Shown here in pieces: positions 14,197 to 29,341 of a DNA stretch of 64,000 nucleotides; the stretch's first letter is position 1; the number at the start of each line of letters is the position of its first letter. The DNA comes from Dipetalonema caudispina (Eukaryota; Nematoda; Chromadorea; Rhabditida; Onchocercidae): NCBI GenBank assembly GCA_013365325.1, contig JABVXV010000247.1, positions 31,041 to 95,040 on the forward strand. Reading direction: 5' to 3'. The notes beneath the pieces were generated by a model. That model saw only the letters and a program-made list of their open reading frames with translations, ran no database searches and was not told the DNA's origin. Made by a program: the position numbers and the translations under genes.

Positions 14197-15939
14197 AAAA
14201 AAAAAATTTGAAAAAAGAAAAAGGAAAAAAGGAAAAGGAAAAAATGAGTAAAAAAAAAAAAAAAAAAAAAATGTAAGTAATTAAAATTGTTTTAATTTCA
14301 AGTAAATGAAAATAGTTACAATATATAGAAAAAGAAAAAAAAAAACAAAATTGAAACAAAAGTACCGGAAAGAGGAAAGAAAAATGTAAACCACAACAGA
14401 ATGAAAGCTTTTCTACAGTTAACTATACAACCAGTTAAATAACAACAAAATGTATGTTAAATCAATCATGATACAAGAAATCATTTCGTTCATTTTACAA
14501 ATATACAGCAAAATTTGTTGAAGCGAGTCTACTGTACAAGTACATACCCCTGAGTTGAAATTGTCTATACTTAATTACAACACAACATTTCTTTTCAATT
14601 TATTTACATTTAAAAACGAAAAGAGCAATTTCCTATGAAATCTACACATTTTCCATCTCTCAGTCTATATGTATTTCACATGCTGTGACAGCAGTTTATA
14701 GCAGAATAGACTGCTTCTATTATGTAGAAGCAACAACAAAAAGTGCAACTACAATTTCAAAAAAGAAAAAAAAAAAAGACAGAAGAATATTTTCCCTGTT
14801 TTAAACGAATTTAAGGGAAGGGCAAAAAAAAGTCATTCTGAGTAAAAACCTTCGTAAGTTATCTTCTACATGATGGTTCTAAGCAGTTCTGAACCAAATT
14901 TTTTCTTTTTTTTTTTAAAGGCAGGCAGTTTAAAAATATTATTCATAACTAAGAAGTAAGTACCACACTTGAGTGAACTTTGAAGAACTGGCAATGCTTC
15001 TACATAAAATGAAAAAAAAAAAAAGATATTTACAACATTGATTTCTTCGGACCAAATCTTTAAAACGACTCAAAAAAAAAACTGTTTAAAACAAAACTGC
15101 TGAAATTAGTGGAAAATAATAATGAAAAAAAAAAAAAAGTAAAAGACGAAACTGAAGAAAAAACTAGAAAAGTGAAGCAAATGAAGTTAAAATAAAAATA
15201 ACGGCGAATAAAATAAAAGATAATATTTGAAAAAGTAATAAAAAACCAAAACAGTGCAACAACTGCGCAAAAAATAGTCAGTTCATCCACATTAAAAGAA
15301 GTAGAAAAAAGAAATATAAAAACTTTTAAGGGAAACATGCAAAAAAATTATTACAGAGGACGAATATGCATTTAAATTTGATAAGTTTTACATACAATAA
15401 TCTTAGAGTCTACTGATCGAATCAAGTTTACTTGCGAGTACTGTGTTTTAATTCCAAATTATTTGTTCAGCATACAAAAAATCGAATTTGAAATTCTATT
15501 AATATATTCACCCAGTCGAACTCTAAGCTCAAAACAGATTCATTGGCGACACACGTAAATTCGAATGCTCTGCAAAAGCATTGTGAGTCGGGAACAAATC
15601 CATCGTTTCTGGTAAATTGACTATTTGAAGATAATGCAAATAAATTTAGTAAGCTTCTGCACGTGAGAAATAATCGTTTCATTCCCAGCGATCCAGTGAG
15701 ATTTATTTGCGGATATATCTTAATCATATTGGCTTTAAACTTGTAAATTCACTTACGCATCAAACATTGTTACATTCTTTTATATGGTAAAACTGATGCC
15801 TAGTGAAAGGCTCTAAGAGGTAAATGCACTTCGTGAAATAATTGGTTGAATAAGTAAATGCTTAATCTGTTATGGAGATATCTTTCAACCGAATCTGACT
15901 ACATTACTTACCTTGCTTGGAAAGACGAACATGTTGATA
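12753..15939. other. Intergenic region between CHIC and DLGAP genes
   Basis: Minus-strand 3' flank of CHIC and 5' flank of the DLGAP-like gene. It contains several A/T homopolymers, the largest a T tract at 14166-14191 directly followed by an A tract (to 14206), which could extrude as a hairpin. An open minus-strand frame at 15467-15727 gives an 86-residue peptide without recognisable domain and is most simply 3' UTR of CHIC. A minus-strand AATAAA (TTTATT at 15702-15707) is a candidate CHIC polyadenylation signal. Confidence 0.5.
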
Positions 15940-17370
<1,431 letters not shown>

Positions 17371-19316
17371 CGTCCTTTCTGTATTTCCACTTTCTTGTCA
17401 GCACCTAGATTGATACCTTTTTTCTAAAAGTAGTACGAACAAAACTACTACTCGACGAAACTGATAGTGTTAACAAAACAATAACTCTAATTACTATGAT
17501 TTCGATTATGCTAACAACTACAAAAAGAAAAGAATAAAAAATTATCACTAATTATTTACTCCTATGTTTTCAAAAAAAAAAAAAAAAATACTTGTAGATC
17601 TTGAACAATTATGATAGCAAACCTGAGCGAAATGATGACGGCAGTTATTACTACAATATCTTCATCAAACTATCATTATTCATCATTCGGAAAGTTGTAG
17701 CAGGAAAAAAACAGGAAGCTAAATGTCAGAAATAAGCAGAGTTTATGTTTATCAACCTGTCAAATTACTGCACCATCTTTCGTCTTGACGATAGATAATA
17801 CAAATTTGATGAAAAACAAAATAAACTGTAAGCCTTATTTAACAGTATCATTATATTCATATTCAAATATCATATAATACCACCAGATGATTAAATTGTC
17901 AGTTAGGATGATAATGAATAATTAAAAAGGTAACTTATTACAAAACATTACATAACATATTTCCTTCAAAAAATTAAAGTTGAAATTAAAACTAAAATAA
18001 CAAGCAATATTATTAAAGTGCAAAAACCAAATATAAAATGAAAATGTATGGATAAAATAGCTTCAAAAACATATATGGGATTAAAATTTATACTAAATTT
18101 CATCATAATTAATTAAATTATTCGTGAACTATTTATTATTTGACGTTAAATGATCAAATATGAAAGTATACATATCTAATATGTATAATCTTCATTTTCA
18201 TCTCTCCGCCCCCCTTTGCCATCTACAAATTTCTCCCAGCTTCTCTGATATGATCATCCATTATATCATCACCTCACCTCTGATAACAAACAAACAAGCT
18301 TACCATTTTAACAGCGTACACAATGCAATTTTTAACATCCAAACCTTTATCATTATTATTATTATTATTATTAGAAAATCACTACATATTGCTTCTTATC
18401 AGTAGATTTAATTGAAACTTTAATTGTTATTAGTGAATAAGTTATAAAGTTATATTTTTACAAAGAAGTTATAAAAAAGATGGTATTGTATTTTTTTCAA
18501 TTATATTCGTACTGTTGCTATTTACTTTATTATGATATTAGGGAAACTGAATGATAACCTCATCCACAGAAAAGATGGTGTTGTATTTTTTTCAATCATA
18601 TTCGTACTGTTGCTATTTACTTTATTATGATATTAGGGAAATCTTTATTTTCTTATAAATGATAACCTCATTCACAGTATAGAAGCAATCGAGATCTTGC
18701 TCTGAGAATTGAATTTATTATACAATAATTGTTGCACCAAAACTTTCCCTTATTGAGCATAAACAACAATAGAATTGTGCAAAAAAATACTGGCATTTTC
18801 GTCTATGATAAAATTTTGCTTTTCTTTTAAAGCCTGTAAAATGTATCTTAAAGGCATGATGATGAAACCAATGAGGGATCTCTCGGATTAAACAAAAACT
18901 AAACGATACATACAATTATAAAAGTGCACATTATAAATGTTGAAAAATTGACGAAGATACTATAATAACTGCTTAATTTCTACATTATCCATACAACCGC
19001 TGACTTACAAAAATAAATGTGAATTGAAAACATGAACTTCTTCAACAGTTAAATTTTTCAACATGAAACAAAAGATCAACAAGATATGAATATAGCAATA
19101 ACGAAGACGTCCACTTCCATTATGTTCACAACCATTTCAACGATATACTGCAATTTAAAACTCAAAAAATGTGACGTTCAAATTAACCAAGAACTTTGCA
19201 AAAAATATTCAACTTTTGCTCTTCAGTTGTTCCAGCAGAAGACATGAAGAAAAGCAGGAATATAAAGCGGTTTGTGAATCTTGGTTCTGTTTAATAAAAG
19301 CGTTTTCTTGAAAGTA
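17371..19316. other. Intergenic region between SPT6 and CHIC
   Basis: A+T-rich spacer of about 1.9 kb with no gene recognised. It holds the 95-bp tandem duplication at 18476-18677, an (ATT)n run at 18352-18373 and a poly-A at 17572-17588. The stretch 19183-19286 could be a short alternative last exon of SPT6 (AG acceptor after 19286, 34 codons) but has no family support. The spacing is wide for a nematode operon. Confidence 0.45.
18476..18677. repeat. Tandem duplication, ~95-bp unit, two copies
   Basis: Copy 1 (18476-18570) and copy 2 (18571-18677) both run from AAAGATGG through TTCGTACTGTTGCTATTTAC to GATAACCTCAT. They differ by a few substitutions and by a short A/T-rich insertion near the end of copy 2. 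This is a direct local duplication in the SPT6-CHIC spacer. Confidence 0.9.
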
Positions 19317-22300
19317 TTATTTGAAATGTAAAAGGCAAAATTCCTCAAAGTTGAAATCTTGTAAATATTTTACGGAAAAGCAAAACTTACTCCCTGGGGG
19401 AGGCTCCCGATAGTGCACTTTGAACCAAGATAAGACAGCTTCGAGACTTTGAAACAACTGCTGTCGAAAACGAAATCCTTCTGGTGTTACGGTCATATAT
19501 TCGTGCCTTGTTTTGTTGCGCGGCAAATATGATATAACAAATTTTCCAGGATAATCTTGTGATGGTGTCAACGTATAACTATAAATATTAAAAATCAAGA
19601 CAAAAAAAGGATACATGCAGGAATTGAAAGGAAAATTACGTGCTAACGAAAATCAATCAGATATCACAATTAACTTACAAATGCATACAAAAAAAAAAGC
19701 AGAGCTATATTAAGCTATGAATCACTCACGGTATCCGCTGTGGATTTCGCTTTTTTTCATCGAAGAGATAACCCTCAATAGCATCTCGATCTTCGGCTCG
19801 TTTTCCATCCAAAAAATACTTATGCGACAAAACATCGCGAGCTAACGCTGCCATAGGTTGTATGTGACGAGCAAGGATTTCATCCAAATCTTCGAACTCC
19901 TGAAAATATTGCAACTTTATTAAGGAACGTGCAACAATATTAAGAATATTAATAGGAAAAGGACATTAACATAGTTAAACACAGTTTTTGCACAAATAAT
20001 TGTAACACATAGGTTCAGCCATTTTCATACATGACCGAAAAACGTACTGAATGTAACAACATACTTCTGTGCCAATTAACAACGTTTTGCCAAGACTAAA
20101 TTGGTGCTGCTTCCCTTCTTCTTTAATATCTATATGTTGATAAATACCATCAGCTACTTTCCATGTCACTGTCAAATGTGAAACGGATTTTGAACTAGGC
20201 CGAATGATAGCTTCACCCTAAAAAGAATTTCACTTCCATAAATGATTTAATTCATTAAAGCTTTAGAGATTCATGGCAAACATTCCAAACGCTTACTTGC
20301 TCAAATTTCTGAAGCATCCGTTCAGCATCTTTGAAAGTAACATTGTGAAATGATGGATGCGATATAACCCTTTTCACGAAGTATGTAACAATCTTCCTTT
20401 GCTCTCTCAACTTCTTATCCTTTTCGTCGTCATCCTACAATAGGAGGTCAAACGCAGATAAATGAAAAATGTGTTGACTAACTGGATTATTAACTTAATT
20501 TCTCTTATTACCTGACACTTCAGTTTGTCGAAATAACGGTCGAACTCGCTGTTCTGCGGCTGCAGACCCCTTAGGTCAGAAGATCGACAGGAGCAGGTTG
20601 CCGAAAACTTATCTGGATCTAACTCCAGTATTCGGCAATATATTGGTTGATTGCGCTAAAAATTTCAAACTTTCTCTAAGTCTTAAATCAAAATGATCAA
20701 AAGTGCATTACACAATGCAATAGAAAAATTAATATTATATGAAAGAGATATAACATCTCCCTTTGACTGAAAAAGCGGAAATCAAGTTCTTACCCTAACT
20801 CTCTCGCTCGGATCCACAAACGAATCCGGTCGATCTGACAAGTACTTATTTGGAATGAAACCAGTTATACCATTGTCGAATCGTACTTTTACGCCCACTG
20901 GTTGACCAGGACAAGAATCAATGTGCTGCCACACCTTAATTTTCATAATTCGTAAACAATTCATTAACAACCAAAAATCTTTTTAACTCATTATTGAAAA
21001 ATCAGAAGGATTTCTTACACAAAAATCACCTCATTTGTGTTGTTGAAATCAGGTTTGTAACAATACTGGCATTTCCACTGACCCGTACGCTCATCTCTGA
21101 TAGGAGGTACCCGCTCTCGTTCTTCTGGATCTCTCGGTTTGCGATAAACTATGTGCATAACTCGTCCCATTACCAATTTCCCTAAAGTCATTCGATAATT
21201 CATAAATTCTATGAAAAAACTCCCGTATAAATTATTATTAAAATGGGAAATACTGTCTTTCATGCTGCATTTGTAAAGAGTAACATCACTTCCTAAGTAA
21301 CAATTTTAAAACTACAATATTCATTTCCATATCAGCTAAATCGCTGACGAAATTCAATTAGACTGATGTGAATTCTTGTACTAAATAAGTTCAACAAGCA
21401 AGTAGAAATCAATGAGAAATGCAACACAATAAACAACAGCAAATACCAAATTAACCTATGGAATCAGAAGTTTCTTTTGTCAGCATCGTAAAAATCCTTT
21501 CAGCCGATGGACTTTCATAAGGAACGCGAAGATCTTTGTACCGATGATTTAGCTCTGCTCGAATATCATACAATGTAATACTTTTGTTACCGAAACCTTG
21601 ACGAGCAAGTTCTTCCGCAAAAGCGTCCAGATCAAGATCCTAAAACCAAATAAATTATCAACGAAGTGAATCAGCTCATAACTGTATATTTAAACTGAAC
21701 TATGGCTAGAAAATAATTTAAGAAGTAGAAAGAATTTGCAAAATACCTTAAGTTTATCTGGATTTTGTAGAATTTCTTCCAGGGCACTAGTAGGATCAGC
21801 AGCATCGTCAATTTCCAGAGCATCGACCGCCATTTTCCGAGCCCATTCATATGTTTCCGGATGCACTCGAGAACCATCTAACACCTATATTCATACGAAG
21901 TGAGAACCGCAGAACGGAGATTCTCATAACTATTTCAACAATAATAAACTTTTTGTGTGGATCCATGAAACACTTTCTTAAAATTTTCGTCTATTAATTG
22001 CAAGCACAGTTCATAATTACCTCAACGTACGCATCAGTCCTTTCAGACACTTTTGCTGTGTCAATCTTGATAAAGCCTGCCGAATTCATGAATACCTACA
22101 AACAACTTTATATCAATTAATTTATAAAACAACGGGGTGAAGGTTAACTAATGTCAGACAAAAGGAAAATGGGAAAAACTTTTCTAGAAAATCCCAATTA
22201 ACTTCTAAGGATTGGGACATGAAAAAAATTTACCTTCGGTCCCATACGACATAACGTGACTAATTTTGTCCGACTCTCCAGAAGATTATCATTCTGTTTT

Positions 22301-25300
22301 AATATTTTTAATAAATGCACCGCCTTTCTCGGCCCTAAGCCACAAACAAATTGCAGCAAATACGAAGTATGAGAGTACTCCAAACAACGATTTACATCCA
22401 CACCTACTTCATTCACTCTGTTGATAAATTCCAGTGACAACGCAAACAACAATTCTTCCTATAATAGAATTAAATCATCCGGTGCAAACAACATTTTCTT
22501 AATTCTTTCAGACAGAACAAAGTAACTGCACAGATTTGGTCTTCACTATCAAATATATCCATATATTCATGAATAGCATGGAAAATTAGAAAAATTACCT
22601 TGCTAACTTCACTTTGCAACGGATGATATGAAACACAAAGAATGTCATCGTCTGTATTACATAAGTGTGCATATTCGATCAATGGATCCAACAACAAGCG
22701 GCCTAAGGAGACTGCTTGTCGCAGCATTGGTGGATAATTAGGGAATTCTGTCTGCAAAATGGAGCACAAAGTCTGTTAACGCTAAAAGCCAAAAGCCTAA
22801 CATTCTCAGAATTTCACGTGCAATATTTTGTTAGATTAATTGAACATTGTAGTATAAAAAGAAAGTTATTAAATTAAAAATCTATATCTACGTTTCAGTA
22901 GTACTTTTTATCCTCTGTTAAATAACGATGTAAATTCGAGGCGCTAAACATTATATCACAGTTAAATAGACTGTGGAAATCATTACGGGCAACTCAAACT
23001 ATGCCGCTCAACGACTGGAACTTGTGAAAACATGCTAAATACTCACAATCGCCTGTTTGCTGTGCATAAAAATTTTGGCTGCTTCATTATCTACAATTTC
23101 CACGGAAATTTCTTTTGCTATTCCAGAAATTTCATGTAATAAAGATTCGATGTCTCGTCGAAGATAATAAGCATCCATATTTTCACCGCATATTGCAATT
23201 ACATGAGGACGACGTTTTTCGATGAATTTACGCAAATGAATCATATCCTGACGCTAAAACAATCAGAAATAAACAATGATCATGAAACGATGATTAAATT
23301 AAAATGAAATTGGCACTGTTTTTGATACAATCTGCATTGCATGGGTAACATAAAACTCCTTAACGTAGTTATAGCAGACGTTTCATATGATCAATTAATA
23401 GAACTCTAGATTTCGAACATAAATAACCTTTAGTTCTGCTTCACCCGGTTTTTTCGAATTCAGGCTTTTTGTAATATGGATCAACCGAAGATGATCTAAA
23501 ACTTGGCCATCTTGATCGGTAAGAGCACAAAATGATGCCTGGTCCCTGAAAACACTGTTCTATCTTGGCTACACTTCCCATTCCATAGCTGTTTACCACT
23601 TAGAGATCTCGTAATTCATCCTTACATGTTTTGAAACGGTAAATATTACCTTTCTTCAGGGTACACAATACTTAAAACTCTTGTTCCACTACCAATTCCA
23701 CCCTCAAAATCATCATCATCATCATCATGCATGTTACGATAAGCTGCAGTTTTGATTCGATCATACAAATTCTGGGTGCTTTGCTGAAATTGGTTCGTTC
23801 ATCAGGAAATAGACTTCTTAGAACCACTTTAATTCAAAGTTACATGCCGACCGTAGTCTAAAAAGTCCATATTCAAGGAAAAAGATACTATTAAAAATGT
23901 AACAAATCTGAAGAACATACTTTTATCACATAATCTCTTGCCTCCTGCAGAAGCCTTTCATGAGCTTCACGTTCAAATACCGGTAAAAGAAAGTTGTTAA
24001 CACAAACAGTTACTGCTTCTTCTCTGACCTTGTTCCACATATCAACAACACGAGAATATTCATCTCTGAAAAGAGATCAGTTCCTTGAAACACATAAAGG
24101 ATGGAACCCTCAAAAATTTCACATTTCTGCTATTTCTAAGTTCAAAAAAAGTCGGAAACTTTCTCTGACTTTTCTGTCAAAATATTTTTACCTGTGATAG
24201 GGTTGTTCAGAAAGGAATTCTTGAAGCAGTGTCTTCTTAAATCTAACATCTTCCTCTGTGTCGCAATGCAGTTTTAAATTTAGTAATCCACCAGCACGCG
24301 CCTAAACAATAGACTTTAGTCTTATTTAAGTGATTTTATTTGAAAAATATTAAGGATGAAATAGTCACACAGTTTCTGTAAAAAAAAAAATAGCCGGAAA
24401 AAATCCAAGAATAAACAGCATCTACCTGTACATACCACAAATATTCATCATGTCGCAGATTTGCAACTGGCTTGTCACGTACGTACCTAAATTATCAAAA
24501 ATTTTATTGGCTGAAGTTGAAGAGTGTGTGACCATGATTTGTCTCCAAAGCTTAGTTACCCAAGAAGACATCAATAAACTACAAAACAGAAGTATGAAAA
24601 TCCTTACCTTCTGGGCCACAGCTTATGGTTCTCGTCAATTTCTTCTCGGCCCTTTTTTGTTGGACATACCGAAATCTTCAGACGTAACCTATATCGTGAT
24701 CGCAGCAGTTCACGTACTTTTGGTTCCCTACTTAGCTGCTTAGCAACAACATGAATAGCACCAGCTAATACAGCTTCTGGAGCAGGGAAACTTTGGCAAA
24801 CATATTGTTCGGCCGCCTTCAATGGCTCTTCATCGTCTTGCACAATATCATGTCGCTTCCAGTCAAGATTTTCCGCAAACTGCAGAGGAGTCAAGCCAAA
24901 ACGTGAAGCCATTCCGGATAACCCATTTTGAATACACAGCTGGAAATATGAAATAAATGAGAACCTACGCAGTGAGTCGTAAATTAGAAATCATGCACAA
25001 AGGCTCATTATTAATACAGTTACATTCACTCTTCTAATATGCAGGAAAAAATATATAATGAAACATATACCATATACTTATCCGTTCTTGTAGCAGCACG
25101 AAAACGCATTTCAGCGGCTTCGCGTTCAGGATCGTCTTCACTCAAATTCTGAATCTTTTCCCAGTCTATCATTTTCGGCACTTCCGGACCGTAATAGAGC
25201 TGGAATTTCGTCGAAACATCCATTAAACCTTCTACTGTTTGTACTCCGTGCACTCTATAATACCAAGACAATTTTTAGCTTCAAAATTGCACTAATATAT

Positions 25301-28300
25301 ATAACTAATCTTCTTACACAAAGCCATTAAAGATAGGATTCAAAAGAATCAACGATTACTCATTCATATCTTGCTCAGTAACAATACGCATCCCAGCAGC
25401 GTTGTCATTCTCCATCTGATAATTCAACATCCGTTTCATCAGCTCTAATAGACGTTTCTTTCTTTGTTGCAAGTGGCACCACTAAAATAGAAAACGGACA
25501 ATTTTCTTTAGTTTTTAAAATACGAAAACCAAAATTAGTGAAAAACAAAAAGAAGTACCTTTTCATCCCATTGATACACTTTCCATAAATCGTTGATTAC
25601 CAAACATGATTCCACATACTCCTTACGGTAAAATGCTATGAATGGTACCTAGAAAGCATGACTTGGAGTAAAATAAGGAACTGTGAATGTAACAAGGAAA
25701 TGTATTCTCAAGGGAAGCTTCATATTGATATTCATCGGCAAAACGATGATAATATCAACAAAAAGGAAATAATAACAAAAATATTTTTATTTACCTCAAA
25801 TAACTGATTTCTTATGAATTTTAAAGCTTCTTTAATTTTATCTGGAGCTTCTGCAGCAATTTTAGCTCGTTCGTCAATGCGAAGATCCGGATTTGACAAC
25901 ACAGTGAGACAACTTTCTTCCTAAATTTATGTTTTACAGCCTATTTGCAGCAAAATCTGTGGAATTTTGGAAGCTAATGCAGATAAAAACGACGTTTTAC
26001 CAAAGAATATCAAGTTTACCCCTAAATGAAAATCTGTCTGAACCCGGCGGTTTTTAAGATAACAGAAGTACATGAAGAATTAAAAGATCCCAAAAATAAG
26101 AGCATACAAAAAAAAGTAGCAGTCCTTAATCACCATGTGAAATTATCCGATAAAAATAAATTAATACCTGTTCCGACAAAGTTGCATTATCAAATGCATA
26201 CTGGTAAATCCATTTGGCTTCAAATTCAAGCTCGTGTTCATCAGCCTCACTCACTGGGACTCGACGAAGCTGCAATAATACGCAGTCAAAAAATGCAATG
26301 TTCCCTAAACTATCCTCTTCAACTCCACCAAAACGATCATGACACAAAAATAACTAAAGTAATATTAAATTACTTGGAAGCGTTCAGGACGATCATCCAG
26401 TTGTATACGTTTATCTATTGGAGCAAGTAATTTCTCTTCAAGCTCCGCAGGTTCAATTGTATCCATCAAAGTAGCCCTCTTCTCTTTTGGCTTCATTTTA
26501 CGGGAACGCGATACATCTCCTCCTTCTAATTCTTCTTGCTCTTCATCTTCCGGATATTCGTCTTCATCTTCGCCTGGCTAAAATACAAGTATATGAAAAC
26601 AAATAAGGATATGCAATGTGTGGAGATGATAGGATAAACTCACAAGAAAAATAACAAAAGCCAACCTCTGCATCTTCGTCGTAAAACTCAGCAAAATTAA
26701 AATCGTCAACTCCGAATATCTCCCGCGCGTCATCAATAGCTTGTTCCGGCACATCAACAAAACGATAACGACGCTGTCGATGTTGCGGTTGTTGCCCATC
26801 GTCCGTAACAATGAAATCGTCTTCTGAAGTAGGAAGGCATAGTAAGCAGCTGAAACAGCAGACAAATGTTTGAGAATTCTGAAATCATTAGCGGTAGATG
26901 AAAAATTACCAGAATGTTCGCTTTCCGTGCCTGAACCCTCTTCGCCATCATAAACATGCCGTTCCGATTCCCTGTAATCGCTGCGTTGATCATCGTCACC
27001 GGCCAAATCATCCTTGAAAAATCAGACGTTTACTAACTTCATGGAAAAAAGAAAGAAATTCAACACGTAACATCATATAACCATTATTTACTTATTGCTT
27101 TCGCACTTTTACAATTTCTTTGAATTTGTCGACTATCAATTTGTTTAATAATATCACCATCTAGCAGAATGAACAATCCAAATAAACACATAAAACAACA
27201 AACCTTATCATAAAGATTACTCTTGCTACGATCATGATCCTCTTCTTCATCACTTTCAATGACCACACGACCACCAGCTGGACGCTGTTGTATGTCTAAG
27301 TTATCATTTAGTAAATCCAAGTCTTCATCGTCCAATTCCAGATCATCATCTTTTTCGATATCACTTCTGTCATCGTCCTGAGAAATATAACCGTGAAGCA
27401 ACTTTAAACAATAATTTTTATTTCTATTAAAAACTGATTAAATATAACAGTTTGCACAGTTAACATTAACAGAACCAGGTTAACATGAAACATCTTTGTT
27501 CAACATCATACTCCAACTAAATTAGCATGATGAATTTTAGGGAAATATATTAGGGATTTATAGAAATTAAAGAACATTCCATGAATAAAACGAACCTCAT
27601 TATCATCACCTTCATCTTCATCAACTTCATCTTCATCGACAACGAATCCGGCCATTTCCTTTTGAATTTTGGCCTCATCATCTTCACCATCATCATCCTC
27701 CTCGTCATCCTCATCATCGCTGCAACGATCAAAGATAGAAATTCAGAATTCAAACCATGCGATTTGCAAATAACACTATTAAAATTTAAGAAAAATGTGT
27801 TGAAAAAGAACCGCAGAAAGTTTGAATAAGACGGAAAGGATTTATAAAATGTCAGACATAGCTTTCGGACTTCTAAAGAAAATTTAATCCATTAGCATGA
27901 AATCTGCTTCTTGAATGTATATGATAATTAGCTATATATAAATTTTATCTTTAAATTTTCAAAGTTTTATTTCCCCAGTTGGTAACCTATCTATTGACTA
28001 CTCTACCTAGCATCAACGGTAGGATGAGTGTTTCAATGTCCTGGAAGCACAGCTTAACAAAAAGTAAAGAATTATACAAATGCATTTTTTATTGCTATCT
28101 GATCATAGTAGACGAAATCATCCCAAATCATACATCATTAGCAATTTTTAATGAATTAAAGTATAGATAAAATTTAACCTCCTAATTCGTTTTTTCTTCT
28201 TCACTTTCTCCTTTTTCTTCTGTTTTCGTTGTCGTTTAGCACGAGGCTCCAAATCATTATCATCAATAGATGTATCCGTCGTCTCACCTGAATTTTCAGA

Positions 28301-28333
28301 TTCCTCCGCTTGATTATCCAAAAATTCTGACAT
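19317..28333 (-). CDS. SPT6: Transcription elongation factor SPT6 (EMB-5/SUPT6H orthologue), 30 exons
   Basis: Nuclear histone chaperone that travels with RNA polymerase II. The conserved part is about 1503 residues, close to C. elegans EMB-5. Exons: 28179-28333, 27596-27719, 27204-27377, 26910-27012, 26666-26823, 26374-26577, 26168-26269, 25795-25920, 25559-25648, 25360-25481, 25071-25254, 24608-24939, 24426-24486, 24192-24301, 23921-24065, 23650-23783, 23428-23545, 23047-23253, 22599-22751, 22234-22458, 22021-22095, 21747-21884, 21456-21639, 21030-21181, 20794-20934, 20512-20655, 20297-20434, 20065-20217, 19730-19899, 19391-19578. Domains in order: acidic N-terminus with a Lys-rich patch; IWS1-binding-type [13 protein letters not shown] (~220-232); helix-turn-helix core with [14 protein letters not shown]; YqgF-like domain (~775-883); helix-hairpin-helix [15 protein letters not shown] (~974); S1 domain (~1143-1287) with a CxxC pair; tandem SH2 (~1334-1503) with IIRPSS and VTPEGFRFR. 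The 3' end is uncertain: a consensus donor follows 19391, while read-through stops at 19317. The start matches human MSDFV. Confidence 0.97.
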
Positions 28334-29003
28334 CCTCACTTTATGTTCTCTTCATTAATCCCCAAATTATATAAGTCGTCTGAAAATCAAAAATATTTTT
28401 AATAAATTCAAGAAAAAATTTTACACCATACGAAATAAACAATGCAGAAAACAAACCGAACATATATAAAGTACTAATCAATCCTATTCTATTCTTCACA
28501 ATCTGATGCATTAAATAGATGGATGAATTAAATGTCGATTAATTTGATAACATAAACACATTGACTGACTTAAATTTATACTGTGTCAATGAGCAAACTG
28601 GAAGTATATCTATATGTGTATAAGTAAATACAAACTATATCTCCTAAAAATAAACCAAAAATCCCACAAACCCCGAGACAATCGATATCGGACTTAGATA
28701 TTACAAAATCTTCAATGGTCACATAAGCCATCGTAATGTCCTTCGACCACGAATCGTTATGTTACAAACATCATCCAAATGGTGTAAAATGCAAATAGTA
28801 CATCTCACGTGATAACTTTAACTGTTACCTAACGTGACAGATGTACGTTACGTTACGTGTCCGTTGTTCATCGAAATTTTTTGGATTATCGTTTATACAA
28901 TTTTGAGTGAAATGAATAGGAAGTTAAAATGGGTGAGTGATGAATTTGAACAAAAATGATGCATAATTATATAATGTTGAAAATTGGCGTTTTCAAATCT
29001 CTT

Positions 29004-29045
29004 TCCAACTATTCTAAACTCAAATCCAACTATTCTAAACTCAAA
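29004..29045. repeat. Tandem repeat, 21-bp unit, two perfect copies
   Basis: TCCAACTATTCTAAACTCAA plus A is repeated exactly head to tail about 670 bases upstream of the SPT6 start. It is a recent local duplication with no assigned function. Confidence 0.9.
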
Positions 29046-29315
29046 ATGAGCTAATTATAATTTGGAATTAAATAATTAGAAGTTAAAATTAACTATTTCA
29101 AATTTAAAAATGATTGCTTCAAAATTCTAGTATTAGTCCTTTTTTTTTTTTTTTTTTTGCTGGAAATTTTTGTTTAAAGCTCGAAGAACAGGAAATAAAA
29201 GAAACATTACATTGGAAATGAATTTAGGAGTAAATGCTACTAAATCCTGTTTAAAATGCTATCCAGACATTTCAGGAATATCTGATATCTAGCTAAGATC
29301 ACCGGAACAATCATC

Positions 29316-29341
29316 TATATATATATATATATATATATATA
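29316..29341. repeat. (TA)n microsatellite
   Basis: Pure alternating TA of about 13 units. Confidence 0.95.

Noticed and set aside
15467..15727. 86-residue minus-strand frame downstream of CHIC
   Set aside because: No recognisable domain or partner exons; more simply CHIC 3' UTR. Kept only as a note with the post-stop donor.
24450..24743. 97-residue plus-strand open frame
   Set aside because: Antisense shadow of SPT6 exons 12 and 13, which match the family residue by residue on the other strand.
26026..26430. 134-residue plus-strand open frame
   Set aside because: Antisense to SPT6 exons 6 and 7.
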